Shown one piece after another: positions 10,145 to 21,441 of a stretch of DNA of 64,000 nucleotides. Each line of letters starts with the position of its first letter. Position 1 is the stretch's first letter. The position numbers and the translations under genes are program-made. The notes under the pieces are model-generated. The model did not search any database. It was not told where the DNA came from and worked only from the letters and a program-made list of their open reading frames with translations. The stretch comes from Chitinophagaceae bacterium (GTDB lineage Bacteria; Bacteroidota; Bacteroidia; Chitinophagales; Chitinophagaceae): positions 68,227 to 132,226 of the forward strand of contig JAACZQ010000001.1 in assembly GCA_009996675.1 (NCBI GenBank). Direction: 5' to 3'.

Positions 10145-11230
10145 CTACTGCACCAACATTTTTTCTGCATTCTCTGCAACTTGCAGGGCTTCAATAAATT
10201 CGTCGATATCGCCATTGATCACGGCATCGAGATTATAGGAGGTAAGGCCAATGCGGTGATCGGTTACGCGTCCCTGTGGCCAGTTATAAGTGCGTATTTT
10301 GGCACTTCGGTCGCCCGTACTTACCAGGGTTTTACGGTGGCGGGCTATTTCCTCTTCCTGTTTGCGTACCTGTTCTTCATAGAGTTTGGTACGGAGCATG
10401 ACCATGGCTTTTTCGCGGTTGCCCAGCTGTGAGCGTTCGGTCTGGCATACTACGGTAACACCGGTGGGAATATGGGTGAGGAATACCTTGGTTTCCACTT
10501 TGTTAACGTTCTGCCCCCCGGCACCACCGCTTCGGGCCGTTTCCATTTTAACATCGCTTTCCCGCAGTTCAAAATCCACTTCTTCGGCTTCGGGCATCAC
10601 AGCTACGGTGGCTGCGGATGTGTGTACGCGTCCCTGTGTTTCAGTATTGGGAACCCTTTGCACGCGGTGTACGCCGCTTTCAAATTTCAGGGTACCGTAA
10701 ACATCTTCACCGCTCACTTCCACCACCACTTCCTTGTATCCGCCCACAGTACCTTCGCTTTCACTTACAATGCTGGTTTTCCAGCCTTTCTTGGCACAAT
10801 AGCGCAGGTACATGCCCAGCAGATCACCGGCAAATAAACTGGCTTCATCGCCACCGGTACCGGCACGGATTTCCAGGATGGCATTTTTATCGTCCTGCGG
10901 ATCTTTGGGGATCAGCAGTTTGGTAAGTTCTTTTTCGAGGCTTTCTTTTTGTTCTTCCAGGGCAGGCAATTCCATTTTCGCCAATTCACGCATGTCTTCA
11001 TCATTACCCTGAAGGCTTTCTTTGGCAAACTGGTAATCATTCATCACCCGACGGTAGGTGTCGTAGGGCTTTACTATTTTTTCGAGGGAACGGTATTCCT
11101 TGCTATACACACCAAACTGTTTGGGATCATTGATGATCTCAGGGTTGGTGAGGGCGATACCCACTTGCTCAAATCTTGCCTTGATGGCATCCAGCTTATC
11201 CAGCATATCCATTTTTTTATCGGACTGCAA
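10145..11230 (-). CDS. prfA: Peptide chain release factor 1
   Basis: GGQ region [17 protein letters not shown]; start may be internal (MLDKLDAIK at 11206). Confidence 0.95.
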   Translation of the reverse strand: MQSDKKMDMLDKLDAIKARFEQVGIALTNPEIINDPKQFGVYSKEYRSLEKIVKPYDTYRRVMNDYQFAKESLQGNDEDMRELAKMELPALEEQKESLEKELTKLLIPKDPQDDKNAILEIRAGTGGDEASLFAGDLLGMYLRYCAKKGWKTSIVSESEGTVGGYKEVVVEVSGEDVYGTLKFESGVHRVQRVPNTETQGRVHTSAATVAVMPEAEEVDFELRESDVKMETARSGGAGGQNVNKVETKVFLTHIPTGVTVVCQTERSQLGNREKAMVMLRTKLYEEQVRKQEEEIARHRKTLVSTGDRSAKIRTYNWPQGRVTDHRIGLTSYNLDAVINGDIDEFIEALQVAENAEKMLVQ

Positions 11231-11350
11231 AATTACAGCATTCGGCGCGAGTTTTCCGGTAAATTACCGCTTTCTCCCGGTCATCAATTTGCGGGTTTGT
11301 GCGGGAAATCCCTGTCAATTTCATTATCTTCCGATCCTAATCTGCTGACC

Positions 11351-12916
11351 ATGAAATGGATATTTTCTTTCGCCCTCTGCTTGTTTTCCGGTTTCTTACA
11401 GGCCCAGGAAGCCGATATACTGATACAGAACGGTAAAATACTGGATGGTACGGGTAATGGCTGGTACTATGGAGATATTGCTGTGAAAAATGGCAAAATC
11501 CTGAAAATAGGCAGGCTGACGGGGTGGAAGGCAGCTAAGACCATTGACGCAAAAGGGCTGTTGGTTACGCCCGGTTTTATTGATGTGCATACCCATATTG
11601 AGGGCGATGAAAAGAAAAATCCCCTGGCCAGCAATTTTATTTATGATGGGGTAACCACAGTAGTGACCGGTAACTGCGGTCTTTCCGATCCCGATATCGG
11701 TGCCTACCTGGCCATGATCGATTCCCTCAAAACTTCGGTGAATGTAGCGGCCCTGATTGGTCATAATGATGTGCGCAAGAAAGTAATGGGTTCTGCCAAC
11801 CGCGATCCCAATGAAACCGAAATGCAACAGATGGAAGCCATTGTGGAAAATGCCATGCGTAATGGTGCTGTGGGTATGTCAACCGGACTCATCTATATTC
11901 CCGGCACTTATTCCAAAACGGAAGAAATCCTGCGTCTTGCGAAAGTGGCTTCCCGTTACCAGGGCGTATATGCCAGCCATATGCGTGATGAAGGCGATAG
12001 TGTGGTACAGGCCATTGAAGAAGCTTTACTGATCGGAAGAGAAGCCAATATACCGGTGGAGATATCGCATTTCAAGTTAAGCGGACAACAAAACTGGGGG
12101 CGCAGCAAAGAAACGGTCCCCATGATTATCAAAGCCCGTGAAGAGGGACTGGATGTTACCATTGACCAGTATCCTTATACCGCCAGCAGTACATCGCTCA
12201 GTACACTCTTGCCCGATTGGGTATTGGCAGACGGGCGCGATTCCATCAAAGCGAGACTGGCCAGAGCGGATATCCGTAAAACGGTAACCGATTATATGCT
12301 GCGCAGGTTACAGGTTCGCAAACTCAAACATTTTTCATATCCCGTTGTGGCCTATTTCCAGGCCGATACATCACTCAATGGTAAAAGTATTGAGCAGGTA
12401 AATCTCATCAAAGGCAGAAAACACCATGCTGCCGAAGAAGCAGAAACCATTATTCAAATGATGGAGCAGGGTGGTGCCAGCATGGTATTCCATGGTATGG
12501 GTGATGAAGACATTAAAAACATTATGCGCTATCCCTTCAACATGTTTGCATCCGATGCCAGTATCCGTATTTACCAGCAGGGCAATCCACACCCCCGTGG
12601 TTATGGCACCAATGCCAGGGTATTGTATAAATATGTGCAGCAGGAAAAAGTTATTTCCCTGGAGGAAGCCATTCGCCGCATGACATCACTGCCTGCCCGT
12701 AAGTTTCACCTCAGCAATCGCGGATTACTGATTGAGGGATATGCTGCCGATATTGTTGTGTTTGATGAAAATGAAGTGCGTGACCTGTCAACGTATGAAC
12801 AACCCCACCAGTACTCAACCGGTTTCCGGTATGTATTGGTCAACGGACAAACTACGGTAGACAATGGTGTGCATATTGGAACACGTGCAGGTGTTGCTAT
12901 CAGAAACAAACCATAA
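11351..12916 (+). CDS. N-acyl-D-amino-acid deacylase / D-aminoacylase family amidohydrolase
   Basis: ORF 10949..12916; signal-peptide start MKWIFSFALCLFSGFLQAQ at ATG 11351; GFIDVHTHIEGD, ISHFKLSG, FASDASI. Confidence 0.9.
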   Translation: MKWIFSFALCLFSGFLQAQEADILIQNGKILDGTGNGWYYGDIAVKNGKILKIGRLTGWKAAKTIDAKGLLVTPGFIDVHTHIEGDEKKNPLASNFIYDGVTTVVTGNCGLSDPDIGAYLAMIDSLKTSVNVAALIGHNDVRKKVMGSANRDPNETEMQQMEAIVENAMRNGAVGMSTGLIYIPGTYSKTEEILRLAKVASRYQGVYASHMRDEGDSVVQAIEEALLIGREANIPVEISHFKLSGQQNWGRSKETVPMIIKAREEGLDVTIDQYPYTASSTSLSTLLPDWVLADGRDSIKARLARADIRKTVTDYMLRRLQVRKLKHFSYPVVAYFQADTSLNGKSIEQVNLIKGRKHHAAEEAETIIQMMEQGGASMVFHGMGDEDIKNIMRYPFNMFASDASIRIYQQGNPHPRGYGTNARVLYKYVQQEKVISLEEAIRRMTSLPARKFHLSNRGLLIEGYAADIVVFDENEVRDLSTYEQPHQYSTGFRYVLVNGQTTVDNGVHIGTRAGVAIRNKP

Positions 12917-12918
12917 CT

Positions 12919-14019
12919 ATGCGATATTCCATACTGCTTGTTTTTTGCTTACTGGGATTGCTGTCTTTTGGTCAACCCACCGATAAATACCAGCGTATTG
13001 ATTCTTTGTTCCAGTCGGTATATAGTAATGATGCTTTCAGTGGTGTATTGGTGATAACGGAGAAAGGGAAACTGCGGTATGAACAGGCCCTGGGTTTCCG
13101 CAATATTGCGGCGGGTATTCCTTTGGAGCAGACAGATATTTTTGAACTGGCATCTGTATCCAAACAATTTACGGCTATGATTATTATGATGCTGGCTGAA
13201 CAGGGGAAGTTGCAATACGATGATGCTGTTGAGCGTTACCTGAACATTCCCTACCGGGGCATTACCATCCGCCACCTGCTTACGCATACCAGCGGGTTAC
13301 CCGATTACCAAGCCATTATGGATCAGTACTGGGATAAAACACAAGTGGCAGATAACAATGATATCATTACTTACCTGAACAGGTATGCACCACCCGTACG
13401 TTTTGCGCCGGGTGATCGTTATGAATACAGCAATACCGGTTATGTTTTACTGGCCAGTATTGCCGAAAAAGCATCGGGACAGGATTTTACGGAGATGTGC
13501 CGCAAATGGATTTTCCGCCGGCTGAAGATGAAAGATACAGACCTGCGTTTCCCGGCACTGCGGGCAACCATGAAACGATTTGCACTGGGACATATATATG
13601 TACCCGAACGAAAGGTATACGTGCATGCGGATTCATTTCCTTCATCCAATTACACCATCTGGCTGGGTAAAAGAGAGGGGCCGGGACGCATCAGTGCTAC
13701 GGCCAAAGACCTGCTGAAATGGGATCGTGCGCTGCGGGCCGGTAAACTGGTTTCAGCAGCTACCATGACAGAAGCGTATCAGCCGATGAAGCTGAACAAC
13801 GGACAATATTCCAATTATGGTTTTGGCTGGATGATTGAACCTGAAACACCGCAGGGTAAAGTCGTGCAGCATAGTGGCGATAATCCGGGCTATAAAACAC
13901 AGATCATCCGTTATCTTGATCAAGATATTACCATCATACTGCTTAACAACAATGCACATGCACAATTCAACCAAGTATTGTCGGGAATCCGAAAAATCCT
14001 GGCCAACGCAAACGATTAG
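12919..14019 (+). CDS. Serine hydrolase (class C beta-lactamase family)
   Basis: SVSKQFT (SxxK), YSNTGY (YxN), signal peptide. Confidence 0.92.
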   Translation: MRYSILLVFCLLGLLSFGQPTDKYQRIDSLFQSVYSNDAFSGVLVITEKGKLRYEQALGFRNIAAGIPLEQTDIFELASVSKQFTAMIIMMLAEQGKLQYDDAVERYLNIPYRGITIRHLLTHTSGLPDYQAIMDQYWDKTQVADNNDIITYLNRYAPPVRFAPGDRYEYSNTGYVLLASIAEKASGQDFTEMCRKWIFRRLKMKDTDLRFPALRATMKRFALGHIYVPERKVYVHADSFPSSNYTIWLGKREGPGRISATAKDLLKWDRALRAGKLVSAATMTEAYQPMKLNNGQYSNYGFGWMIEPETPQGKVVQHSGDNPGYKTQIIRYLDQDITIILLNNNAHAQFNQVLSGIRKILANAND

Positions 14020-14020
14020 A

Positions 14021-15211
14021 TTGATACGGGGCGCTGTACTGGCAACTGCCTTTTTCGTTGCTGCAACAACTGCCAGCCGGGCACAGGCTTATCAACGCTT
14101 GCATCAGAAAGCAACTGTGGTGGATACGCATAACGACTTCCCCAATAAATCGGTGGAATATGGATATCTGTTTGAACAATCGCTCCAGGGGAAAACCCAT
14201 TCCGATCTGGGGCGCATGAAAAAAGGCGGACTGGATGTGCAGGTTTTTTCGATCTGGTGTGATGGTGCTTATGGGATGGGTAAGGGTTTTGCGCGGGCCA
14301 ACCGGCTGATAGATTCGGTACAGGCCTGGGTAGCCAGGAATCCGGCCGATATGATGCTTGTAAAGACGCCGGCCGATCTGAAGAAAGCGGTTAAGCAACA
14401 TAAGCTGGCCACCATGATGGGCGTGGAAGGCGGCCACATGATTGAAGACAACCTGGGTTACCTGGAACAATTGTATGGCAGGGGTGTACGATATATGACC
14501 CTAACCTGGAATAATTCAACTTCCTGGGCCAGTTCTGCACAGGATGAAAGCGGTAATAAAGTGCCGAATGCCAAAGCTGGACTGAATGATTTTGGCAAAC
14601 AGGTGGTACAAAGAATGAATGAACTGGGAATGATGGTGGATTTATCACATGTGGGTGAACAAACATTCTGGGATGCGATTAATATCACTACCAAACCCGT
14701 GATCGTATCGCATAGTTGTGCCCATGCATTATGCCCGGTATTCCGCAACCTGAAAGACGATCAGATCAAAGCCGTTGGAAAGAATGGCGGTGTGATACAC
14801 CTGAATTTCTATTCCGGCTTTCTCGACAGCAGTTTCATGACCCGCAGCCGTGCATTTAATCAGGCACATAAAGCGGAGCGGGATTCCTTGCGGAAAATAA
14901 ATCCGGAGCCTTATTTCGCTGATGAGTACCTGTTTGAACGTTATCCGGAAGAAGTAAAAAACCTGCGGCCCCCTTTATCCTTATTACTGGACCATATTGA
15001 CCATATTGTAAAACTGGTTGGTGTGGATCATGTGGGACTGGGTTCAGATTTTGATGGCATCAGTTCGGCACCGCAGCAACTGGATGATGTGGCGGCCTAT
15101 CCGCTCATTACCAAGGGGCTCCTGGAAAGAGGTTATTCCAAAAAAGCTGTCCGTAAAATACTGGGCGAGAATTTTATTAGGGTATTTCAGGCGAACAGCA
15201 AGCTTCCGTAG
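14021..15211 (+). CDS. Membrane dipeptidase (renal dipeptidase, M19 family)
   Basis: DTHNDFP, GVEGGHMIEDNL, DLSHVGEQTFWDA, SHSCAHAL, GSDFDG; likely TTG start at 14021 (LIRGAVLATAFFVAATTASRAQ signal peptide). Confidence 0.88.
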   Translation: MIRGAVLATAFFVAATTASRAQAYQRLHQKATVVDTHNDFPNKSVEYGYLFEQSLQGKTHSDLGRMKKGGLDVQVFSIWCDGAYGMGKGFARANRLIDSVQAWVARNPADMMLVKTPADLKKAVKQHKLATMMGVEGGHMIEDNLGYLEQLYGRGVRYMTLTWNNSTSWASSAQDESGNKVPNAKAGLNDFGKQVVQRMNELGMMVDLSHVGEQTFWDAINITTKPVIVSHSCAHALCPVFRNLKDDQIKAVGKNGGVIHLNFYSGFLDSSFMTRSRAFNQAHKAERDSLRKINPEPYFADEYLFERYPEEVKNLRPPLSLLLDHIDHIVKLVGVDHVGLGSDFDGISSAPQQLDDVAAYPLITKGLLERGYSKKAVRKILGENFIRVFQANSKLP

Positions 15212-15217
15212 CATTCA

Positions 15218-16447
15218 TTAAAAATTAATCTGTGCCTGTAGCCGTAGCAGGCTTCCTTTCTGCAGGTTATTCTGCAGGATAAAATCTTCGTATCTGCGAT
15301 TGGAAAAAGTATAAGTAGCCACCAGTTCAAATTCACGAACCGGCTGCCATTCAATTCCAATTTCGAATTCCCGTACACGATAACTGCGGGCATCCAGCTC
15401 ATGTTTGCGGCCCCCGTTATAGTATTGCCCGCGTACAAAAGGTATAATGACCTGCTTTTGCTGCCGGAACATCCAGGAGAGGGTAATATACCCACCCTGT
15501 AAATCACTGGTCTCAATAGAATCGGTAGCCTTGTTGAATTCGGGGCCACGGCCGATATTGTATTCAGCCTGTATGCCAAATGGTTGCGGGTACAGCACAA
15601 AACTGGCACCAATCCGCTCATCAGTATAGTTGCGGGAAGCTTTTAGTTTGGTGCCGGTACTGGTTTGGTCTCTGGTAACAACGTATTGTCCTGTATAAGC
15701 CTGTATACCGGTTTCAATGATTTGTTTGCCAACCTGCATGGGATAGGTAAAACGCACTACAGTATGCAGGCTGTTATTCTGTTCCGGTTTATTGGCGGTC
15801 TGGCCATTGAATACACCGAGCGCAAACAAACCATAATATCCTGAACCTTTCAAACCATCGCGTACCAGCCGGGCGAACAATTCCCTTTTGGCAGCGGGTG
15901 CCCAGTAGAAAAATACACCCAGGTCGCGCTCATTCACAAAAGCACTATTGGTAGCATCGGCGCGATCGAGTGGGATACGGTTCTGGCTGGACTGCATATT
16001 CTCAAAACCATAGGGAATCTTACTCTGCCCGATGCGGAAGCGATATTCATTTTTGGGATCTATACCAATATCCATATAAGCGTCGCGCAATTGGGCAAAT
16101 TGCAGGTTGGTATTACTGGCTGAACTGACAAAATCGGGCTGAATATAGAAGTATACCTGTTTACTGATCTGACCAAAAAAAATCAACCGTGCGCGGCGCA
16201 GGAAAATGCCCCCATTCTCCCCCCAACTGCGATCACCCTGCTCACTGCCCAGATGTGGATTGGTTTCAAAAAGCCGGTTGTAACGGGCCTGCATATAACC
16301 CCGCACCGAAATTAATTCATGCCATTTTTTAGTGTTGGCGGTCTTGTTTGTGGTAGTATCTACGGGTGTCTGGGACCAGGATGAAGTGGTGATCAGTAAT
16401 AAGAATAAAGACAAACAATGTCTCATGCTGTAGGGTTGTGGGCGCAA
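15218..16447 (-). CDS. Porin (phosphate-selective OprO/OprP-like)
   Basis: Signal peptide, RGYMQARYNRLFE, beta-barrel with terminal aromatic (LQAQINF); start may be MRHCLSLF at 16426. Confidence 0.85.
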   Translation of the reverse strand: MRPQPYSMRHCLSLFLLLITTSSWSQTPVDTTTNKTANTKKWHELISVRGYMQARYNRLFETNPHLGSEQGDRSWGENGGIFLRRARLIFFGQISKQVYFYIQPDFVSSASNTNLQFAQLRDAYMDIGIDPKNEYRFRIGQSKIPYGFENMQSSQNRIPLDRADATNSAFVNERDLGVFFYWAPAAKRELFARLVRDGLKGSGYYGLFALGVFNGQTANKPEQNNSLHTVVRFTYPMQVGKQIIETGIQAYTGQYVVTRDQTSTGTKLKASRNYTDERIGASFVLYPQPFGIQAEYNIGRGPEFNKATDSIETSDLQGGYITLSWMFRQQKQVIIPFVRGQYYNGGRKHELDARSYRVREFEIGIEWQPVREFELVATYTFSNRRYEDFILQNNLQKGSLLRLQAQINF

Positions 16448-16660
16448 AATTAAGAGCGGCTCTTTTCATAACAATTTTATAACCATTTGGTAATAATTTG
16501 ATAACATGACTTGATTATATAAGGGGTAATGGTTGCTGCCCGATCGTCTGTAAGTGAGTCCTGGCGAGGATTGTACACATTTGTTAATAATAAGATTCAC
16601 ACCAAAAATGCCAAACCAGCGAAGAAAAGAGTAAATTACGTAATACGTAAACCTTCATTT

Positions 16661-17134
16661 ATGCGTTGGAGAAAATTCAATGGTGAGCCAATTCAACTGC
16701 CGATCAAGGAGGCAGTGGAAGAGGCCATCAAACGGGAATCAGACAACGGTGTAAAACTGAAAGTCTGTATTGGCACCGACAGCCAGGTAAAGGGTGATGA
16801 TACCGAATTTGCTACCGTGATTGTTTTTTTGCGGGAGCACAATGGTGGTTTCATGTACATCCACAATGAAAAAACCAAACAGCGTTACCACATTAAGGAG
16901 CGCATGCTGGTGGAAGTGGCTAAAAGTATTGAGATCGCCTATGAACTTTGCGACCTGTTCATTGAGCACCATGTGGACATGGAAGTGCATGCCGATATCA
17001 ATACCAATCCGCAGTTCAAAAGCAATGATGCTTTGCGTGAAGCCATGGGCTATATCCTGGGTATGGGCTTTGCTTTCAAAGCCAAACCGGAAGCTTTTGC
17101 CAGCAGCTGCTGTGCCGATAAGGCGGTAAACTGA
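16661..17134 (+). CDS. YkuK-like RNase H-fold protein (DUF458)
   Basis: ORF 16529..17134; likely ATG 16661 (MRWRKFNGEPIQLPIKEAV); CIGTDSQVKGDDTEFATVIVF. Confidence 0.82.
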   Translation: MRWRKFNGEPIQLPIKEAVEEAIKRESDNGVKLKVCIGTDSQVKGDDTEFATVIVFLREHNGGFMYIHNEKTKQRYHIKERMLVEVAKSIEIAYELCDLFIEHHVDMEVHADINTNPQFKSNDALREAMGYILGMGFAFKAKPEAFASSCCADKAVN

Positions 17135-17286
17135 CCGGCACATGCTCTTATCCGTACTTATCCCGGTCTTCACCGGGGTACATGCCCCTCACTCCCTCAT
17201 CTTTTCTGTCCCCCTTTATCGCCTGATTACCAGACCTGTTTTTTTATCTGGTGAAAAAAACATATATTAACAGATAAACCTTTTGT

Positions 17287-17919
17287 ATGGTGCCCGAAGG
17301 ATATAAAAAAGTCAATTGGACTAATATCATGATCCTGCACTGGATCATGAATCCGGGGCTTACAGTTTGTGAGTGGCTGGGCATGCGTGTACCCCGTGTT
17401 ATGCTTTATGAACGACATTCTAAAAAGCCTTATTTAAGCAGGTTTACAGTTCCTTGTCCGCATTGTCAAACCATTCATGATGGGCTTACCTGGTCGGCGC
17501 AGAATCATACAGATCGGAAAAACTGGTTTGGCTTGTATTGTCCGTCTTGTGGTGGCATTATTCCTTGCGTGATTAATATTACCAGTCTGCTACTGCTGAT
17601 TATTACGGTGCCTATCTGGGTTTTCTTCTGGAAAAAGTGGCGTCAAAACTGGTTGCGGCAACAGCCTGACCGATTTACGAACCTGAAACTTGGGGCTGCT
17701 GAAAATCCGTTTGCAGGCCGGGGCTGGCTGGCGCAGGCATTGTCTTTTGCGTTCTTGTTGTGGCTAATTCACCTGGCTACCCTTGCTTTATTTGGCGAAC
17801 CCATTACCTTGAAAGATTTCATTCCCATTTCTCAGTTATTGGGTGGTTTGTTATTTGGATTGATGATGCGTTGGATGATGGGCGGGTGGAAGAATAATAT
17901 AAAAGATTCCAAGGGGTAA
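17287..17919 (+). CDS. Membrane protein with zinc-ribbon-like CxxC pair
   Basis: CPHC...CPSCGG, then two hydrophobic segments. Confidence 0.7.
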   Translation: MVPEGYKKVNWTNIMILHWIMNPGLTVCEWLGMRVPRVMLYERHSKKPYLSRFTVPCPHCQTIHDGLTWSAQNHTDRKNWFGLYCPSCGGIIPCVINITSLLLLIITVPIWVFFWKKWRQNWLRQQPDRFTNLKLGAAENPFAGRGWLAQALSFAFLLWLIHLATLALFGEPITLKDFIPISQLLGGLLFGLMMRWMMGGWKNNIKDSKG

Positions 17920-17949
17920 TTCATCCCATTGCTTACCCGTATTGAAATG

Positions 17950-18585
17950 CTAAGCTTTTTCAGCCCAGGCCTGATTACAATTATCAATGAATTGCAACAA
18001 TTCATCTTTACCCATTTTTTTTTCGGCACTCGTTACAAATCCACGTGGAAGAAATTGCCAGGTTTCACGCAGCGTGTCGAAAAAAGCTTTTACATTTCTT
18101 TCAACAACGGCCGGTTTTTCTTTATCGGATTTGGTAAATACAAGGGAGAAAACCACACCCCAGCGGTCGAGCTGACTAATGAACTCCAGGTCGTTTTTCT
18201 GTGGTGCGTGACGGCCATCGATCAGTACAAAAACATGGGTAAGATTTTCCCGCTTACGGAAATAACCTTCCAGCATCTGTTCCCATCTTCTTCTATCAGA
18301 TTGGGAACGTTTGGCATAACCATAACCGGGAAGATCTACCATATACCAGCCAGTACGGGGTCCCTTATCGGTGCTGCTGCTTTCGATGATAAAATGATTG
18401 ATGAGTTGCGTCTTGCCCGGTGTAGCAGAAGTTTTTGCCAGGCTGCGCTGGCCGGTAAGCATATTGATCAGGGATGACTTGCCTACATTACTTCGGCCAA
18501 TAAAAGCGTATTCCGGTTTATCGGGCTTGGGGCATTTATCGAAGCTGGGACTTGATACCAGGTAGGTGGCTTTTCTGATCTCCAT
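17950..18585 (-). CDS. engB: Ribosome biogenesis GTP-binding protein YihA/YsxC/EngB
   Basis: FIGRSNVGKSSLINML (P-loop), TPGKTQLINHF, VDLPGYGYA, TKSDK. Confidence 0.96.
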   Translation of the reverse strand: MEIRKATYLVSSPSFDKCPKPDKPEYAFIGRSNVGKSSLINMLTGQRSLAKTSATPGKTQLINHFIIESSSTDKGPRTGWYMVDLPGYGYAKRSQSDRRRWEQMLEGYFRKRENLTHVFVLIDGRHAPQKNDLEFISQLDRWGVVFSLVFTKSDKEKPAVVERNVKAFFDTLRETWQFLPRGFVTSAEKKMGKDELLQFIDNCNQAWAEKA

Positions 18586-18603
18586 GGGTGCAAAATAACA
18601 AAA

Positions 18604-18630
18604 AGCCCGCTGATCAATGGTCAGCGGGCT
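18604..18630 (-). terminator. Terminator of TonB-dependent receptor gene
   Basis: AGCCCGCTGA-7nt-TCAGCGGGCT perfect 10-bp stem followed on the minus strand by a T tract. Confidence 0.8.
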
Positions 18631-18650
18631 TTGAACAGGGGAAATCTGTT

Positions 18651-20864
18651 TTAAAAAGATAGTTTCAGGGAAACGGAGAGGTTTCTGCCGGGTGCCGAAA
18701 TACCACTGGCAAAATAGCGGTAATTTCGGTCCGCTATATTCTCCAGTAATACCTGTGCTTCCAGTTTTTTGGCAATGCTCACTGCGCCACGAAGGTTGAG
18801 TGTGTACCAGGAGGGCATACCATTGGGGGTAGCATACTGCAGGTTGTCTTCTCCTAAGGGATTGTAGTTGCTCATGCGTTTCCAGCCATTGAACAAAACA
18901 AAAAACTCAGCCTGCCATTTCGTGGAGCTGTGTTTGATACCGCTGCGACCATATACCGGCGGAATATGATCCAGTGGTACTTTGCTGCCATTCTGGTCTG
19001 TAAATCGTCCGTATGTATACGTAACCACCCCATCCCATACCGTTCCTTGGAAGAGGGTGATGGCTGCATTCACACTGAAGCCGGTAACATAGGCACTGGC
19101 TTTGTTCTGGTTGGCGAAAACGGCACTTCTGACACCGCTGTACAGAATGCTGTCCTGCCCGTTAAACCTGAATTTATCCAGCACCAGTGCATTACGAAAC
19201 AGGGTATAAAAAACAGACCCGCCGATGGTAATATTGTTGAATTGCTTGGTGGCACTCATCTCGGCATTGTATGTGTATTCGGGTTTGATATCGGGATTGG
19301 GGACTACTACTATACCGGTTCTTGTATCAAATACCTTGGAGAGGTCATCTACATTTGGTGCCCGGAAGCCACTGCTGAGGATGAATGACCAGCGGAAATC
19401 ATTGGGTGTGGCATATACAAGGCCGATATTGCCGGTCACCGCTACATTATTCTGTTTAGCCCTGGTAAAGGGAAAATGCATTAAAGTAGTATCAGCAAAA
19501 CGGGCGTCCAGTTGTACCAGGTTAAAACGAATGCCGTCGTTCAGTGTCCAGCGATCGTTGAACTTTAACGTGTGTTGTGCATAGATTGCATTGGACGACA
19601 TTTTAGTAGGCCCGTCGGCATACCTGGTGCTGATGCGACTTAAAGCTCCGCTCACGATATTTCTGCGCTCGGCGGTTGATCGTACAAAATTGGTATAACT
19701 CTCGGCGCCTATTTGTAATTCATGTTTATCACTGGTATGTTTGGCATCAATTGAAACACCGAATACGTTAATTCTTTCCCAGCGGTAATCTTTATTGTTG
19801 TTTTGGAATCGACGCGTCATGCGGCTTTCTTCAATGTCCTGAAAGCTGGTGTTGACTTGCAGGTTTTGAAAAAAAACATTCCGTTTGGAAGCGTTGAACT
19901 GATACGCGATCATATTGCGTATTTGCGGACCATAATACCATTCGGCATAAACGGGATTACCGCCGCTCACTTCCGATAAACGATCGTACCGGGGCAGGTC
20001 GCTGGTATTGGAAAACTGCAGGTTCAGGGTATGCCGGATATTTTCACTGGGGCTGTACAGGAATTTTTGCAATACATCTACCTGTTTGTATCCTGAAGGG
20101 CTTTGTTTGTTGGGGTCGGGATTGGGTACAGCAATATCGGTATTCCCGGATCGTTGTACCAAGAATGGCTTCAGTCCGAATCCCGGTGGGTAGGCATCAG
20201 ACCTGTTTTTTCCCTGGCGCATATCACCAAAAGAACCATAGGTTACCGATGTGAGTGAAGCCCATGCTTTACCGCCAATATTCATGATCAGGTTGCCCCG
20301 TTGTTCGTCGATGGCACTGGCATACCGGAGCGTACTGCTACCGCTTACACTGGTTTTACCGGTTGCAGACAACTGCGGATTACGGGTGTACATACTCACC
20401 ACCCCACCCAGTGCATCGCTGCCGTAAAGGGTAGAAGAGGGGCCGTATAATACTTCCAGGCGATCCAATACCATATTGTCGATGGTGATTACATTTTGCA
20501 GGTGACCGGCCCGGTATATGGCATTGTTCATACGTACGCCATCCACCATCAGCAATACACGACTGGCTTCAAAGCCGCGGATAACAGGACTACTGCCACC
20601 TTGCTGACTTTTTTGTACAAAAAGACTACCGGTATTAATCAGGATATCACCGGTATTGGCCTGTAGATTCAACGTGTTTTTATCACGGATAGATTTAACG
20701 GTTTGTGCAATGCGTCCCGATTTTTCCGCAAACTTATTGGCATACACAACCACTTCATTCAACAGTGTTATTTTCTGACTGGTATCAGCAGCCGTATTGG
20801 ATTGAGCAAAGCTGCATACCGGTATAGCAACCAGTATGGCAGCTTTCCATATAGTAAAAGACAT
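18651..20864 (-). CDS. TonB-dependent outer membrane receptor
   Basis: Signal peptide, plug domain (PVIRGFEASRVLLMVDGVRMNNAIYRAGHLQ), C-terminal barrel ending LSVSLKLSF. Confidence 0.94.
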   Translation of the reverse strand: MSFTIWKAAILVAIPVCSFAQSNTAADTSQKITLLNEVVVYANKFAEKSGRIAQTVKSIRDKNTLNLQANTGDILINTGSLFVQKSQQGGSSPVIRGFEASRVLLMVDGVRMNNAIYRAGHLQNVITIDNMVLDRLEVLYGPSSTLYGSDALGGVVSMYTRNPQLSATGKTSVSGSSTLRYASAIDEQRGNLIMNIGGKAWASLTSVTYGSFGDMRQGKNRSDAYPPGFGLKPFLVQRSGNTDIAVPNPDPNKQSPSGYKQVDVLQKFLYSPSENIRHTLNLQFSNTSDLPRYDRLSEVSGGNPVYAEWYYGPQIRNMIAYQFNASKRNVFFQNLQVNTSFQDIEESRMTRRFQNNNKDYRWERINVFGVSIDAKHTSDKHELQIGAESYTNFVRSTAERRNIVSGALSRISTRYADGPTKMSSNAIYAQHTLKFNDRWTLNDGIRFNLVQLDARFADTTLMHFPFTRAKQNNVAVTGNIGLVYATPNDFRWSFILSSGFRAPNVDDLSKVFDTRTGIVVVPNPDIKPEYTYNAEMSATKQFNNITIGGSVFYTLFRNALVLDKFRFNGQDSILYSGVRSAVFANQNKASAYVTGFSVNAAITLFQGTVWDGVVTYTYGRFTDQNGSKVPLDHIPPVYGRSGIKHSSTKWQAEFFVLFNGWKRMSNYNPLGEDNLQYATPNGMPSWYTLNLRGAVSIAKKLEAQVLLENIADRNYRYFASGISAPGRNLSVSLKLSF

Positions 20865-20938
20865 GAAAAGATATTTTGTATGAAATAAAACAATCAGTAC
20901 AGTCTTAGCTGTACCGGCATCTGTTGGTATGTTTTACT

Positions 20939-21439
20939 TCAGACCCGGGGCGGATGCGGAATAATATCGCCGGACCGGTGGGAGAGATCCAGGCCCGGTT
21001 GTATGTTGTGCTGAAGGACAGCAGGGATGAGCCCGGGGAGTTGACAGGCTTCTGTGATCAGGGCGGGTAACGACATCCACTGGAGTAATTTGCCCTGTGC
21101 GGCTGTACCCTGTTTATTTTTTTCGAGCGAAGCCATATCTTTTTCCAGCTGGTCTTCCTCCCAGTCAAATAATCCCGCTATGAGATAATCACCATTGTCT
21201 GTGGTTGTGTATTGGTGTACGTCAAATAATTGTCCTTCAAAGCGTATTTCTTTGCCTGGTTTTACCCAGTGCAGTTGTGCTGCAGGTACTACTATTTCAC
21301 TGAGCATGGACTGCTCAATTTTTTCGCGCATCTGGTGTTGATGAATACGCTGCGCTGCTTCCATAAAAATGCTCATCAGCGTGGGTGCGCTGATGAGCAG
21401 TAGCAATACAAATGCAATAATTTTCCTGCGAAGCTGCAT
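20939..21439 (-). CDS. Membrane-anchored/periplasmic protein of unknown function
   Basis: 166 aa ORF with N-terminal hydrophobic segment, 2 bp from upstream heme-binding gene. Confidence 0.65.
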   Translation of the reverse strand: MQLRRKIIAFVLLLLISAPTLMSIFMEAAQRIHQHQMREKIEQSMLSEIVVPAAQLHWVKPGKEIRFEGQLFDVHQYTTTDNGDYLIAGLFDWEEDQLEKDMASLEKNKQGTAAQGKLLQWMSLPALITEACQLPGLIPAVLQHNIQPGLDLSHRSGDIIPHPPRV

Positions 21440-21441
21440 GG

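Noticed and set aside
10949-11350. N-terminal extension of the D-aminoacylase ORF
   Set aside because: Overlaps prfA and its upstream region; a signal-peptide start at ATG 11351 is far better.
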